In this document: positions 49,647 to 58,379 of the stretch, piece after piece | Layout of the letters: each line of letters starts with the position of its first letter | How positions within the stretch are numbered: the stretch's first letter is position 1 | NCBI GenBank assembly: GCA_020634895.1 | Contig: JACKAV010000004.1 | Coordinates: forward strand, 365,688-429,687 | Source of the DNA: Anaerolineales bacterium | Lineage (GTDB): Bacteria; Chloroflexota; Anaerolineae; Anaerolineales; Villigracilaceae | Direction: 5' to 3' | DNA: 64,000 bases | Position numbers and translations under genes: made by a program | The notes under the pieces: model-generated | The model's database searches: none | Told to the model about the DNA's origin: nothing | The model's input: only the letters and a program-made list of their open reading frames with translations

Positions 49647-52600
49647 AATCGTGGTCATTAACTTTTGGTAGAGGGTGCGCATTTCCAGGGAGGGCAGCAT
49701 GCCCAGTTCATTGTCCAGAATCTGCTGGTATTGGCGATACTGATGCGCCAGTCCTGCCGGGTCGTGTTGAGCGGCATACGCCTGCAGGATCAAACGGTGC
49801 GCGGACTCCAACAATGGTTCCAAATCCAACAGTTCGCGAGTCAAGGCAAGGCAGTCCTGAGTCTGCCCAAGTTCCAGATGAAGCTCCGCGGCTTCCAGAA
49901 GCAGGCGACGTAACTGCTCCTGGAACCTGCCGCGGTCCACGGCTGCCCACTCTGTATCGACATCCTTCAGGTAGTCGCGCCGCACTATCGCCAGCATTCG
50001 TTCATAAATACGGATTTGTTCTGCCGTATTTCGATGGCTGCGCGCAGACAATTCCTCCAACATTTCACGATCCCAGGTGTATTTCAGGCTGCGATTAAAA
50101 GCATAGCGGTCGTCTTTGAACAAAACGGCATCCTGCCCCAACGCCTGGCGAATGCGATAGATATTGATCTTAAAACGCACCTTGATGCGTGCCGGTGAAA
50201 GTTCGGGCCAGAACTCCCGGGCAATCTGTTCCTTGGTGCTTGGCGGGGATTGGAGCAGGTACAGGAAAAGGTCGCGTGCTTCACGGGTCTGCCAATCGGA
50301 GAGCTGCAGGGTGCGTCCCTGGTTATGTACTTGAACCTCCCCAAAGGTTTGGATTTCGAGGCGGGGCGTCTGTGAGGGCGGTGTGCCCCGGTCCGCTGAT
50401 TCTCCCCGGGAAAGGGATGGCAGATTCTCCAACAGACGCAGGGCATGCTCAAAGAAAACGCGTGTCTCCGGGTCCCGAAGGAGGCGGATTTTTCCGATCA
50501 TTCTCAGCCAGTGCGCGATCCGTCCGGCATGTATCATCATGGGGGTTGGTATGCGCCATTCTCGCTGTGGCGGCATCACATTGCGGACCTCCGATACGGC
50601 TCTCTTTATATCTGAAACGGACAGCACTCCGGCATGCCAGAGCAGGGCGATTGCCCCTTCTGCTTGATTTCCTCCTTCCAGAAATAGACCGGCGGTTGAA
50701 CGAAGTGTTTCCTCCGCTGACCCGAGATCTCCTGTTTGCAACAGGCATAGCCCGCGTTCTAGATTGAAGAATGCCCTTTCATAACTTCCCAGTTTCACCT
50801 GTGAAACCTCTACCTGTCGGAGTTCTGCCAGCGCAGATCCCGGGTCTCCACGCAGACGTTTCAGGCGTACTTCTCCCAGGGATGCATAAAAAATGTACAG
50901 GGAATGTCCCAGTTCCGAGGCGTAGGTCAAAGCCTGGTCGTAACAATCAAAGGCTTCCTCCCATTGACCAAGATCGCACAACATGTCTCCAAGGCTGATC
51001 AGGGCATTGGTCTGGATGCGGACATATCCGCATAAACTTGCCGTTCTAACCGCCTCCTGCAATAACCGGTGCGCCTCCTCCATTTGACCGGTCATGTATT
51101 TCAGCATGCCCATATTGTTAAGGAGGCGGGCTTTCCATCCGGTGTTCCCGGACTGATCCAGGGCTGAGAATGCGCTAGCGTAGTAGTTTGCGGCAATGTG
51201 GACTTCTCCAAGCCGGCGGTGAATGACTCCCAGTTCCGTTTCAAGGATCGGGATCTGCTCCGGCTGTCCCAACTCTCTATAATGTTGGATCGAATCTTGA
51301 ATCCATTCCAACGCTTCATTGGCTCGCCCCAACCCGAACAATGCCAATCCGCGGATGCGCCTGGCTTCTGCATGTACGATCCGAATCCCCGTATCCTGCG
51401 CTTTAGAGTCGTCTTCCTTGATACGATCAACATCCTGCAGCGCTTCTTCAAAACGACCCAGGAGGCGGTAGACCTCTGCCCGCCGAATTAAGGTCTTGTA
51501 CCATTCGGTGGGATCCGATTTATTGCACTGTTGTTGTTCCGCCAGATCCAAAATTTCCAGTGCCTGACGCTGGTTGCCCTGAGTGGTATACACCGCGCCC
51601 ATCAGGGATAGCAGGTCTGGTTGGGAATAGGCAAGATCGATCGGGATTCTTCGAAGCCATGTATCAAGGCTTAGGATACGACCAGCGCGTATAAAGTCGG
51701 CGCCGGTCCTGATCAGAAGACGGATCTGTCCGGAGTAATCATCCAGATCTGCATGGATTTGCAGCGCCTCTTCATACTTATGGTCCTGCTCATAGACCTC
51801 GGCAAGTCTTTGCTGGATACTCCAGAACAGGACAGGAGATTCGAATTGCAGTTGGGAGCGCAGATAATGCTGGAATAAATGGTGATAGCGGATCCAACGA
51901 CCTTCCTGATCCAAAGGCATGCTGAAAAGGTTTGATGCAGGCTGCACCTGATGAAAAAGCGATGCGAAGTCCAGCGGCGCATCCGGAATCAACGGTGAGA
52001 GTACCCGCTCGCACAGATCGATGTCGAATGCATCGAACAGGGAAGTCATGTACATAAACCGCCGAATCTCTTCAGACTGATGCTGCATGACCTCCCTGGA
52101 AAAAAAATCGAACAATGTGGACGAGGAACGAAGCGGTTGAACCGGCGAACCTCCGACAGACATGCCATTGCACAAGTGAATGGCAGCCACCCATCCCTCC
52201 GTTGCCGTCAGGATGGCATTGGCATCTTCGGCGGAGAGTTCAAGTCTGCGATTCTGACGGAACAGGGTTTGGATCTCCTCCCTTTGAAAGGAAAGGTCTT
52301 CAAAGGAAATGCCGCCCGCTTCATTGCGGGCGATCATCAGCGGAGCCACTGCCAGGTCTGGCAGGGTTCGTGAGGAGATCACCAGATGCACGTTTTCCCC
52401 GCTCAATTGCAGGAACCGATCAAGCAACTGACGGATGCTCCTTTCCCGGTCGACCAGGTGAAAATCATCCAGCACCAATAGGAAATGGTCCTGTATCCTC
52501 CGGCTGATCTCATTGGTCAAGGTGACCAGGATCTGTTCCTGATCTGTTACCAGTGAGGTCATGCTTCCGAGCACCGAGAGGGAATCACGTCCAAACTCCG

Positions 52601-52883
52601 GGAAGCGCTCAGACAGGGAAGCAACCAGATACCGCAAGAACCGCTGCGGATCCTGGTCGATCCCATCGAGGGACAGCCAGCAGACCGGCATGTCGATCTG
52701 GGACGATAAATCCACCAGCAGGCTGGTCTTTCCGTACCCAGCCGGCGCGATCACGAATAATAACTTCCGGTCCAAATGAGCATACAGCAGTTCGATCAAC
52801 CGCGATCGCGAGACCAGGTCATGCCGCCTGGGCGGAATACGCACCTTGATCAAGCTGACCGGCATCTCAAGTGATGGACTCAT
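49644..52883 (-). CDS. STAND-ATPase transcriptional regulator with TPR repeats and BTAD/SARP domain
   Basis: A 1079-residue regulator. Residues 1-300 are a MalT-like STAND ATPase: Walker A APAGYGKTSL near 46-55, Walker B-like LLVLDDFHLVD near 134-144 and the sensor VHLVISSR near 166-173. Residues 350-780 are TPR-like helical repeats (LGRFEEALQDVDRIK, LGQWEEAFDCYDQALTYA). The C-terminus (about 845-1079) holds a winged helix (FGEVQVHNQGRTLQLSDWQT, LSPARIKVRFKINIYRIRQA) and a bacterial transcription activator domain (ending YRQYQQILDNELGML), as in SARP regulators rather than the LuxR helix of MalT. AAGGAGC precedes the ATG. The next four genes follow on the same strand. Confidence 0.9.
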   Translation of the reverse strand: MSPSLEMPVSLIKVRIPPRRHDLVSRSRLIELLYAHLDRKLLFVIAPAGYGKTSLLVDLSSQIDMPVCWLSLDGIDQDPQRFLRYLVASLSERFPEFGRDSLSVLGSMTSLVTDQEQILVTLTNEISRRIQDHFLLVLDDFHLVDRERSIRQLLDRFLQLSGENVHLVISSRTLPDLAVAPLMIARNEAGGISFEDLSFQREEIQTLFRQNRRLELSAEDANAILTATEGWVAAIHLCNGMSVGGSPVQPLRSSSTLFDFFSREVMQHQSEEIRRFMYMTSLFDAFDIDLCERVLSPLIPDAPLDFASLFHQVQPASNLFSMPLDQEGRWIRYHHLFQHYLRSQLQFESPVLFWSIQQRLAEVYEQDHKYEEALQIHADLDDYSGQIRLLIRTGADFIRAGRILSLDTWLRRIPIDLAYSQPDLLSLMGAVYTTQGNQRQALEILDLAEQQQCNKSDPTEWYKTLIRRAEVYRLLGRFEEALQDVDRIKEDDSKAQDTGIRIVHAEARRIRGLALFGLGRANEALEWIQDSIQHYRELGQPEQIPILETELGVIHRRLGEVHIAANYYASAFSALDQSGNTGWKARLLNNMGMLKYMTGQMEEAHRLLQEAVRTASLCGYVRIQTNALISLGDMLCDLGQWEEAFDCYDQALTYASELGHSLYIFYASLGEVRLKRLRGDPGSALAELRQVEVSQVKLGSYERAFFNLERGLCLLQTGDLGSAEETLRSTAGLFLEGGNQAEGAIALLWHAGVLSVSDIKRAVSEVRNVMPPQREWRIPTPMMIHAGRIAHWLRMIGKIRLLRDPETRVFFEHALRLLENLPSLSRGESADRGTPPSQTPRLEIQTFGEVQVHNQGRTLQLSDWQTREARDLFLYLLQSPPSTKEQIAREFWPELSPARIKVRFKINIYRIRQALGQDAVLFKDDRYAFNRSLKYTWDREMLEELSARSHRNTAEQIRIYERMLAIVRRDYLKDVDTEWAAVDRGRFQEQLRRLLLEAAELHLELGQTQDCLALTRELLDLEPLLESAHRLILQAYAAQHDPAGLAHQYRQYQQILDNELGMLPSLEMRTLYQKLMTTI

Positions 52884-53232
52884 GGGGATTGGTGCTCCTT
52901 ACATATCACTGTCTTTTATTCTAACTGTACACGGGCAAAATACAAGAAAGATCGGGTTTCGTTCGCACGCAGGGAATAGGGGCATGCTTCGACATCGGCA
53001 AGGCACCTTCTTGGCTGGCATTGTTCCCGAGGAAGTATAAGTTGATGCAGTAGTGGGGTTGTTTTGTGATCAGGGAGTTGCCGGGCTTGTTGAAGAAGAC
53101 AACCTGACGGTTCAGCGGCGAAAACTGTTGACGAATACCATCAATGTTTCGTGACACACGGAAGGTCTTCTCCAATGTATTTCAGACAAAATGGTTATAT
53201 ACTGAAATTGTACCTTACGGAAAGGAGCTACA
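52884..53232. other. 349-bp divergent intergenic region
   Basis: It separates the STAND/BTAD regulator from the universal stress protein gene and must contain both promoters. A TATACT hexamer at 53198-53203 could be the -10 box of the stress protein gene. I see no gene, repeat or RNA element. Confidence 0.4.
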
Positions 53233-53655
53233 ATGTTTGGGAAAATTCTGCTCGCTGTGGACGGTTCCGAACACGCCCTCCACGCCACACGCAAAGCCGC
53301 CGATCTGGCGCGCTGCATGAAAGCCACTGAACTACGTATCGTTGTTGCCTATGACCCCATCCCGTTGTATCTTGGCGAGCCCAATATGCAGGTCGTCATC
53401 ACCAACCGCAAGGGCGAGGCTGAGGAGATTCTCAATTATGCCGTCGAGGAAGTGGGCGAGGTTCCCTGCGAGATCCATACCGAGATCATCGAAGGAGACC
53501 CGGCGAGCGCCATCATCGAGGTGGCGAAGGTCCGCGAAAGTGATGTGATCGTGATCGGCTCACGCGGACTCGGCAGGCTGGCGGGTTTGCTGCTGGGCAG
53601 CACAAGCCAGAAGGTTGTTTCGCATGCGCCCTGCCCGGTGTTGATCGTCCGGTAA
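53233..53655 (+). CDS. Universal stress protein (UspA family)
   Basis: A 140-residue protein of the ATP-binding UspA class: the opening KILLAVDGSEHALHATRKAA provides the adenine-binding Asp, and the C-terminal motif GSRGLGRLAGLLLGSTSQKV followed by HAPCPVLIVR matches the G-2x-G-9x-G-(S/T) phosphate loop. Such proteins respond to stress, redox or energy shortage. AAGGAG lies just before the ATG. The stop is 4 bp from the stop of the convergent mobA gene. Confidence 0.93.
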   Translation: MFGKILLAVDGSEHALHATRKAADLARCMKATELRIVVAYDPIPLYLGEPNMQVVITNRKGEAEEILNYAVEEVGEVPCEIHTEIIEGDPASAIIEVAKVRESDVIVIGSRGLGRLAGLLLGSTSQKVVSHAPCPVLIVR

Positions 53656-53659
53656 TTTA

Positions 53660-54256
53660 TTATTCGCTTTGCGCAAGCTTTTCAGCTTGCTGAAATTCCT
53701 CGGGGGTGTTCACGTTCCAGAAGCATAAGCCGGATGGGTCGAATCTTTTCAACTCGTCCGGCGTTAACGTCCGCACCTTTGCCTGCGGGAACCACGCGAT
53801 GACCTTCCATTTGTCGGCGTCGATGGCGGCTTCGATGACAGGCAGGCAGGTCTCGCGGCGATAGAGGGCGTGGAATGGTTCATAGCCCTCGTTCGTTTTG
53901 GCAATGACGACATCCGCTTCTTCCTGGACGATGAGGCTGTGTGCGCTTTCAAAGAAGCTTGGACTCGCGAAGGGCATGTCGCATGCTGCAACCGCCACGA
54001 GCGGATGGCTGGCAGACGCGATCGCAGTGTAGAGTCCGCCCAATGCGCCGCGACCCGGCTTGAGGTCCGGTACGAGGCGATGATTTAAGAAAGCATAATC
54101 TTCGGGTCGATTCGTTGTGATGATGAGCTCATCCGCAATGGGATTCAGCCTGTCGATCACCCGCTGAATGAGAGGCTTGCCGAGGAATGGCTTCAGGGCT
54201 TTGTCCTCTCCCATGCGTGAAGACTGCCCGCCCGCTTGAATTACTACCGATAACAT
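53660..54256 (-). CDS. mobA: Molybdenum cofactor guanylyltransferase MobA
   Basis: A 198-residue nucleotidyltransferase. The GTP-binding signature is IQAGGQSSRMGEDKALKPF near 6-24, ITTNRPEDY and LVPDLKPGRGALGGLYTAI near 46-79, and VAACDMPFAS near 91-100, with the metal-binding Asp. It attaches GMP to molybdopterin to form the bis-guanylyl cofactor of enzymes such as DMSO reductase family members, or acts in a related step. Other Mo-cofactor genes are not in the window. Confidence 0.88.
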   Translation of the reverse strand: MLSVVIQAGGQSSRMGEDKALKPFLGKPLIQRVIDRLNPIADELIITTNRPEDYAFLNHRLVPDLKPGRGALGGLYTAIASASHPLVAVAACDMPFASPSFFESAHSLIVQEEADVVIAKTNEGYEPFHALYRRETCLPVIEAAIDADKWKVIAWFPQAKVRTLTPDELKRFDPSGLCFWNVNTPEEFQQAEKLAQSE

Positions 54257-54292
54257 GGTTATATTATATATGCCCGGAAGGGTATAGATGAA

Positions 54293-55405
54293 ATGAGTTC
54301 TCTGGCAAACATACTCGACACCTTAACTGTTGAAGGAGAGTTGTACGAAAAGCTCCCCGATGATTCTGTGCGCTGTTTTGCGTGCGGACACCGTTGTTTG
54401 ATTCGCGAGGGGAAGCGGGGTATCTGTCAGGTGCGTTTTAATAAGGGCGGAAAGTTGTTCGTGCCGCATGGGTACGTGGCGGCGCTGCAAAGCGACCCGA
54501 TCGAAAAGAAACCCTTCTCGCATGTGATGCCCGGCTCGAATGCATTGACGTTCGGCATGCTCGGCTGCGATTATCACTGTTCGTACTGTCAGAACTGGTT
54601 GACCTCTCAAGCCATGCGCGACCCCGCTTCGGATGTTTCGGCGCAGTTCGTCCGCGAGATCACGCCGAGGGATATGGTCAACTATGCGCGGCGCGTCAAT
54701 GCTTCGGTGGTGGTCTCTTCCTATAATGAGCCGTTGATCACCAGCGAGTGGGCGGTGGATATTTTCAAGGAAGCCAAGGCAAACGGTTTGATGTGCGCTT
54801 ATGTTTCAAATGGGAATAACACGCCCGAGGTCATAGATTATCTCGCGCCGTATCTTTCGGCGTATAAGGTCGACCTGAAGTGCATGGATGATAAGAACTA
54901 CCGCAAACTCGGCGGGACGTTGCAGCACACTTTGGACGGCATCAAGCGCGCACGCGAGGCGGGGCTGTGGGTTGAAGTGGTGACCTTGGTGATTCCCGGC
55001 TTTAACGACTCAAATGAAGAGTTATGGGATGCGGCTCGCTTCCTTTCTGAGTTGTCTGTGGATATTCCCTGGCATGTGACGGCGTTCCATAAAGATTACA
55101 AGATGACCGATCCGGCTAACACCGATGCTCAGACTCTCATCCGCGCGGCGGAGATCGGGCGTGAGGCGGGGCTTCATTATGTCTATGCGGGGAATTTGCC
55201 GGGCACTGTCGGGGAGTATGAAGACACTCTGTGTCCGCAGTGCAGTTATCGGCTGGTGAAGAGGCGCGGATACGTCATCAAGGAATATCATATTACGGGG
55301 GAAGGAAAATGCCCGAAGTGCGGGGAGAAGGTCGCCGGTGTGTGGACCGACGATCCGGGGGCGGTTACGATAGACGGCAGGGGTTATCCTGTAAGTTTGC
55401 ATTAG
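54293..55405 (+). CDS. amrS: AmmeMemoRadiSam-system radical SAM protein (AmrS)
   Basis: A 370-residue radical SAM enzyme. The N-terminus has a four-Cys zinc-like motif (CFACGHRC then GICQVR), the radical SAM cluster is GCDYHCSYCQNW with Cys92, Cys96 and Cys99, and the C-terminus adds another zinc-type motif (CPQCSYRLVKRRGY and CPKCGEKV). FVPHGYVAALQSDPIEKKPF and SYNEPLITSEWA are typical of AmrS/PflA-like proteins. The system usually includes AmmeMemoRadiSam proteins A and B, which are not adjacent. The substrate is unknown. The gene precedes a peptide ABC operon but is not obviously linked to it. Confidence 0.88.
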   Translation: MSSLANILDTLTVEGELYEKLPDDSVRCFACGHRCLIREGKRGICQVRFNKGGKLFVPHGYVAALQSDPIEKKPFSHVMPGSNALTFGMLGCDYHCSYCQNWLTSQAMRDPASDVSAQFVREITPRDMVNYARRVNASVVVSSYNEPLITSEWAVDIFKEAKANGLMCAYVSNGNNTPEVIDYLAPYLSAYKVDLKCMDDKNYRKLGGTLQHTLDGIKRAREAGLWVEVVTLVIPGFNDSNEELWDAARFLSELSVDIPWHVTAFHKDYKMTDPANTDAQTLIRAAEIGREAGLHYVYAGNLPGTVGEYEDTLCPQCSYRLVKRRGYVIKEYHITGEGKCPKCGEKVAGVWTDDPGAVTIDGRGYPVSLH

Positions 55406-55470
55406 GGTATAATTTCGGCACATTTTGCGTGGCAAAATGAATAAACATTTCTCGTATGGAGGAGAATCGC

Positions 55471-57207
55471 ATGAAACGAAATCTGTACGCCTTGCTTTCG
55501 TTGCTGATGCTTGCAAGTCTCGTGCTTGCAGCCTGCGGTGGCGGCGCTGCAGCCACTGAAGAAGCGCCGGCAGCCACGGAAGCCCCTGCTGCTGAAGAAG
55601 AAGCAGTTCCCGATATCAACCTTGCAACCTATGATGGAACATCCCTTTCCGTTCCGGCTGAGGAATGCAACGGCGACTATATCGGTGAGTTCCAGTCCAT
55701 TGAAGCCACCGACGATCATACCGTGGTCTTCACCCTTTGCCGTCCTGACCCCGCCTTCCTTTCGAAGATCGCCTTCAGCGTGTACTCGATCTATCCCTCT
55801 GAGTGGATCGAATCCACCGCCGGCGGCGATGGAACCCGCACCAGCGAAGGTCTCGAAGCCCCGATCGGTACTGGTCCTTATATGATCAGCGAATGGAATC
55901 GCGGCGAAAGCATCACCTTCAAAGCCAACCCCAACTACTGGGGCGATGCTCCTGCGGCTGACACCCTCGTCTTCCGCTGGTCATCCGAATCCGCTGCCCG
56001 CCTGCTCGAACTGCAGTCCGGCACCGTGGACGGCATCGACAATGTTGGTCCCGATGACTTCGACGTTGTCCGTGGCGACGCCAACCTTTCTTTGAACGAG
56101 CGTCCGGCGTTGAACGTGTTCTACATTGGGTTCACCAACACCTTCGCTCCGTTCGACAACCAGGATGTCCGCCAGGCGGTTGCCAAGGGCATCGACCGCC
56201 AGCGCATTGTGGATAACTTCTATCCCGCCGGCTCCGAAGTTGCCTCCCACTTCACCCCGTGCTCCATCCCCGGTGGCTGTGAAGGCGATGACTGGTATGA
56301 CTTCGATCCTGTTGCCGCGAAGGAACAGCTCGCTGCCGCCGGTTTCCCCGATGGTTTCTCCACCAAGATCTACTATCGCGACGTGGTCCGCAGCTACCTG
56401 CCTCAGGTTAGCAATGTGGCTCAAGACATCCAGGCACAGTTGAAGGAAAACCTCAACATCGACGCCGAGATCGTCGTGATGGAATCCGGTGCCTTCATTG
56501 AAGAATCCACCGCTGGCCGCCTCGACGGTATGTACCTGTTGGGCTGGGGCGCAGATTACCCGCACCCGACCAACTTCCTGGACTACCACTTCGGTGCAGC
56601 CAACCCGCAGTTCGGCAACCAGTCCCCGACCTACTATGAGCCTATCGCCAAGGCTGCCCAGATCGCGGACCCCGCCGAATCTGCCCCTCTGTATGCTGAA
56701 GCCAACAACGCCCTCAAGGAATTCGTCCCGATGATCCCCGTTGCCCACGGTGGTTCCGGTACTGCCTACCGCGCCGATGTGACCGGTCAGCAGGCCAGCC
56801 CGCTCGGCAATGAACTCTTCTCTGCGATGGATCCGGGTGGACGCGATGTCTTCGTCTGGATGCAGAACGCCGAACCGATCAGCCTCTTCTGTGCTGACGA
56901 GTCCGACGGTGAATCCCTCCGCGCCTGCGAACAGGTCACCGAAGCGTTGTACTCCTATGAGATCAACGGGACCGCAGCCGTTCCTGCGCTTGCGGAAAAG
57001 TGCGAACCCAACGCCTCTCTCGACGTTTGGACTTGTACCCTGCGCCAGGGTGTGACCTTCTCCGACGGCTCCGCTTTCGACGCCTCTGACGTGGTCGCCA
57101 CCTTCAACATGGGCTTGAATACCGGTTCCCCGACCCATGTCGGCAACACCAATGCCTGGGAATACTACGATTACCTCTGGGGCTTGATGAAGAAGCCTGG
57201 TCAGTAG
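55471..57207 (+). CDS. Family-5 ABC substrate-binding lipoprotein, circularly permuted
   Basis: A 578-residue lipoprotein with lipobox Cys22 (VLAACGGG) and a short Glu/Ala/Pro stalk. The start is the ATG at 55471 with GGAGGAGAA upstream. The first mature segment (IEATDDHTVVFTLCRPDPAF near 72-91) is the middle part of an OppA/DppA-type protein, followed by the usual second half (GTGPYMISEW, ANPNYWGDAPAADTLVFRW, QAVAKGIDRQRIVDNFYPAG). The normal N-terminal lobe instead lies at the C-terminus (NAEPISLFCADESDGESLRA near 464-483, CTLRQGVTFSDGSAFDASDV near 522-541). The order of lobes is thus circularly permuted. It probably binds peptides or other organic solutes for the two permeases downstream. 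Confidence 0.88.
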   Translation: MKRNLYALLSLLMLASLVLAACGGGAAATEEAPAATEAPAAEEEAVPDINLATYDGTSLSVPAEECNGDYIGEFQSIEATDDHTVVFTLCRPDPAFLSKIAFSVYSIYPSEWIESTAGGDGTRTSEGLEAPIGTGPYMISEWNRGESITFKANPNYWGDAPAADTLVFRWSSESAARLLELQSGTVDGIDNVGPDDFDVVRGDANLSLNERPALNVFYIGFTNTFAPFDNQDVRQAVAKGIDRQRIVDNFYPAGSEVASHFTPCSIPGGCEGDDWYDFDPVAAKEQLAAAGFPDGFSTKIYYRDVVRSYLPQVSNVAQDIQAQLKENLNIDAEIVVMESGAFIEESTAGRLDGMYLLGWGADYPHPTNFLDYHFGAANPQFGNQSPTYYEPIAKAAQIADPAESAPLYAEANNALKEFVPMIPVAHGGSGTAYRADVTGQQASPLGNELFSAMDPGGRDVFVWMQNAEPISLFCADESDGESLRACEQVTEALYSYEINGTAAVPALAEKCEPNASLDVWTCTLRQGVTFSDGSAFDASDVVATFNMGLNTGSPTHVGNTNAWEYYDYLWGLMKKPGQ

Positions 57208-57233
57208 TCTGAAATATTCTCTGTAAACTAAAT

Positions 57234-57265
57234 TACGGGATGGCGGGTATACCCGCCATCCCGTA
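57234..57265 (+). terminator. 32-bp perfect palindrome between binding protein and permease genes
   Basis: TACGGGATGGCGGGTA is followed directly by its exact complement. With no T-run it is more likely an mRNA processing or stability hairpin than a strong terminator. Confidence 0.7.
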
Positions 57266-57287
57266 TTCACAAAAGGAGACTGGCTGC

Positions 57288-58367
57288 ATGATCCAATATC
57301 TCATCCGCCGCATCTTCGCATCCATTCCGGTCTTATTTGGAATTTTGGTCGTTACTTTTATTATTGCACGTGTAATTCCCGGCGATCCATGCAAAGCCAT
57401 TTTGGGTGAAAAAGCCACCCCGCAGGTATGCGAACGGTTCATCCACGAAAAGGGATTGGACCGCCCCATTTCTGAACAACTTGTCATTTATATCGGCGAA
57501 GTCGTACGGGGCGATTTCGGCAACTCGATCCGCATGAACGTGCCCGTTACGCGCCTGCTGATCGAACGCCTCCCCACCACGGTTGAATTGAGTCTGGCTG
57601 CCCTTTTCATCAGTATATTATTTGGCATTCCACTCGGCGTTATTTCTGCTGTCAGGCACAACTCATGGGTGGATGTCATCACCATGATCTGGGCGAATAT
57701 CGGTGTATCCATGCCGGTGTTCTGGCTGGGCTTGATGTTGATGTACGTATTTTCCCTGTTATTGAAAGACACGCCATTCTGGCTGCCGCCCTCGGGGCGT
57801 GTCAGCCCGGGTGTTTCCAACGATCCTTTCTTCGAGGTCTGGGGATGGACGGTCGGCGCGGAGGGGATATGGGCGGGACTTTTGGTGTTCCTCTCGCGCA
57901 TGAATATTTTGAACGCGCTTCTGACCGGAAACTGGGAACTGCTGCGCGACGCCATCAAGCATCTCATCCTCCCGGCTGTGGCGTTGGGAACCATTCCCAT
58001 GGCATTGATCGCCCGCATGGCACGTTCCGCCATGCTGGATGTGCTCGGACAGGATTACATCCGCACGGCAAGAGCCAAGGGACTTGGCAAAGCCGGTGTG
58101 ATCATCAAACACGCTTTTAGCAACGCGCTCCTTCCGCTTGTGACCGTCATTGGCTTGTCGCTCGGTGGTCTCTTGGGCGGCGCTGTTCTGACCGAAACGG
58201 TCTTCGGACTTTCCGGTTTGGGGCGCACTCTTTTCGAAGCCATTACCGCGCGCGATTACGGCATCGTCCAATCGTTTACGGTCGTGATCGCAGTCTTTTA
58301 TGTCGCCATCAACCTGCTGGTGGACATTTCCTACGCCTACCTCGACCCGCGTATTCGCCTCAACTAG
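57288..58367 (+). CDS. Peptide-type ABC transporter permease (DppB/OppB family)
   Basis: A 359-residue permease from the ATG at 57288 (MIQYLIRRIFASIPVLFGIL), which has AAGGAG upstream. The family opening, the first periplasmic stretch GDPCKAILGEKATPQVCERF, and the coupling-loop region QDYIRTARAKGLGKAGVIIK near 267-286 followed by GGAVLTETVFGLSGLGR are diagnostic. Six membrane helices are visible, with an extra stretch of about 45 residues after the fourth (SGRVSPGVSNDPFFEVWG). It pairs with the next gene product. Confidence 0.92.
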   Translation: MIQYLIRRIFASIPVLFGILVVTFIIARVIPGDPCKAILGEKATPQVCERFIHEKGLDRPISEQLVIYIGEVVRGDFGNSIRMNVPVTRLLIERLPTTVELSLAALFISILFGIPLGVISAVRHNSWVDVITMIWANIGVSMPVFWLGLMLMYVFSLLLKDTPFWLPPSGRVSPGVSNDPFFEVWGWTVGAEGIWAGLLVFLSRMNILNALLTGNWELLRDAIKHLILPAVALGTIPMALIARMARSAMLDVLGQDYIRTARAKGLGKAGVIIKHAFSNALLPLVTVIGLSLGGLLGGAVLTETVFGLSGLGRTLFEAITARDYGIVQSFTVVIAVFYVAINLLVDISYAYLDPRIRLN

Positions 58368-58379
58368 GACGGACAACCA

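Noticed and set aside
55981..57270. Open frame of 429 codons antisense to the family-5 binding protein
   Set aside because: No recognisable domain and no ribosome site; the sense frame has full family similarity.
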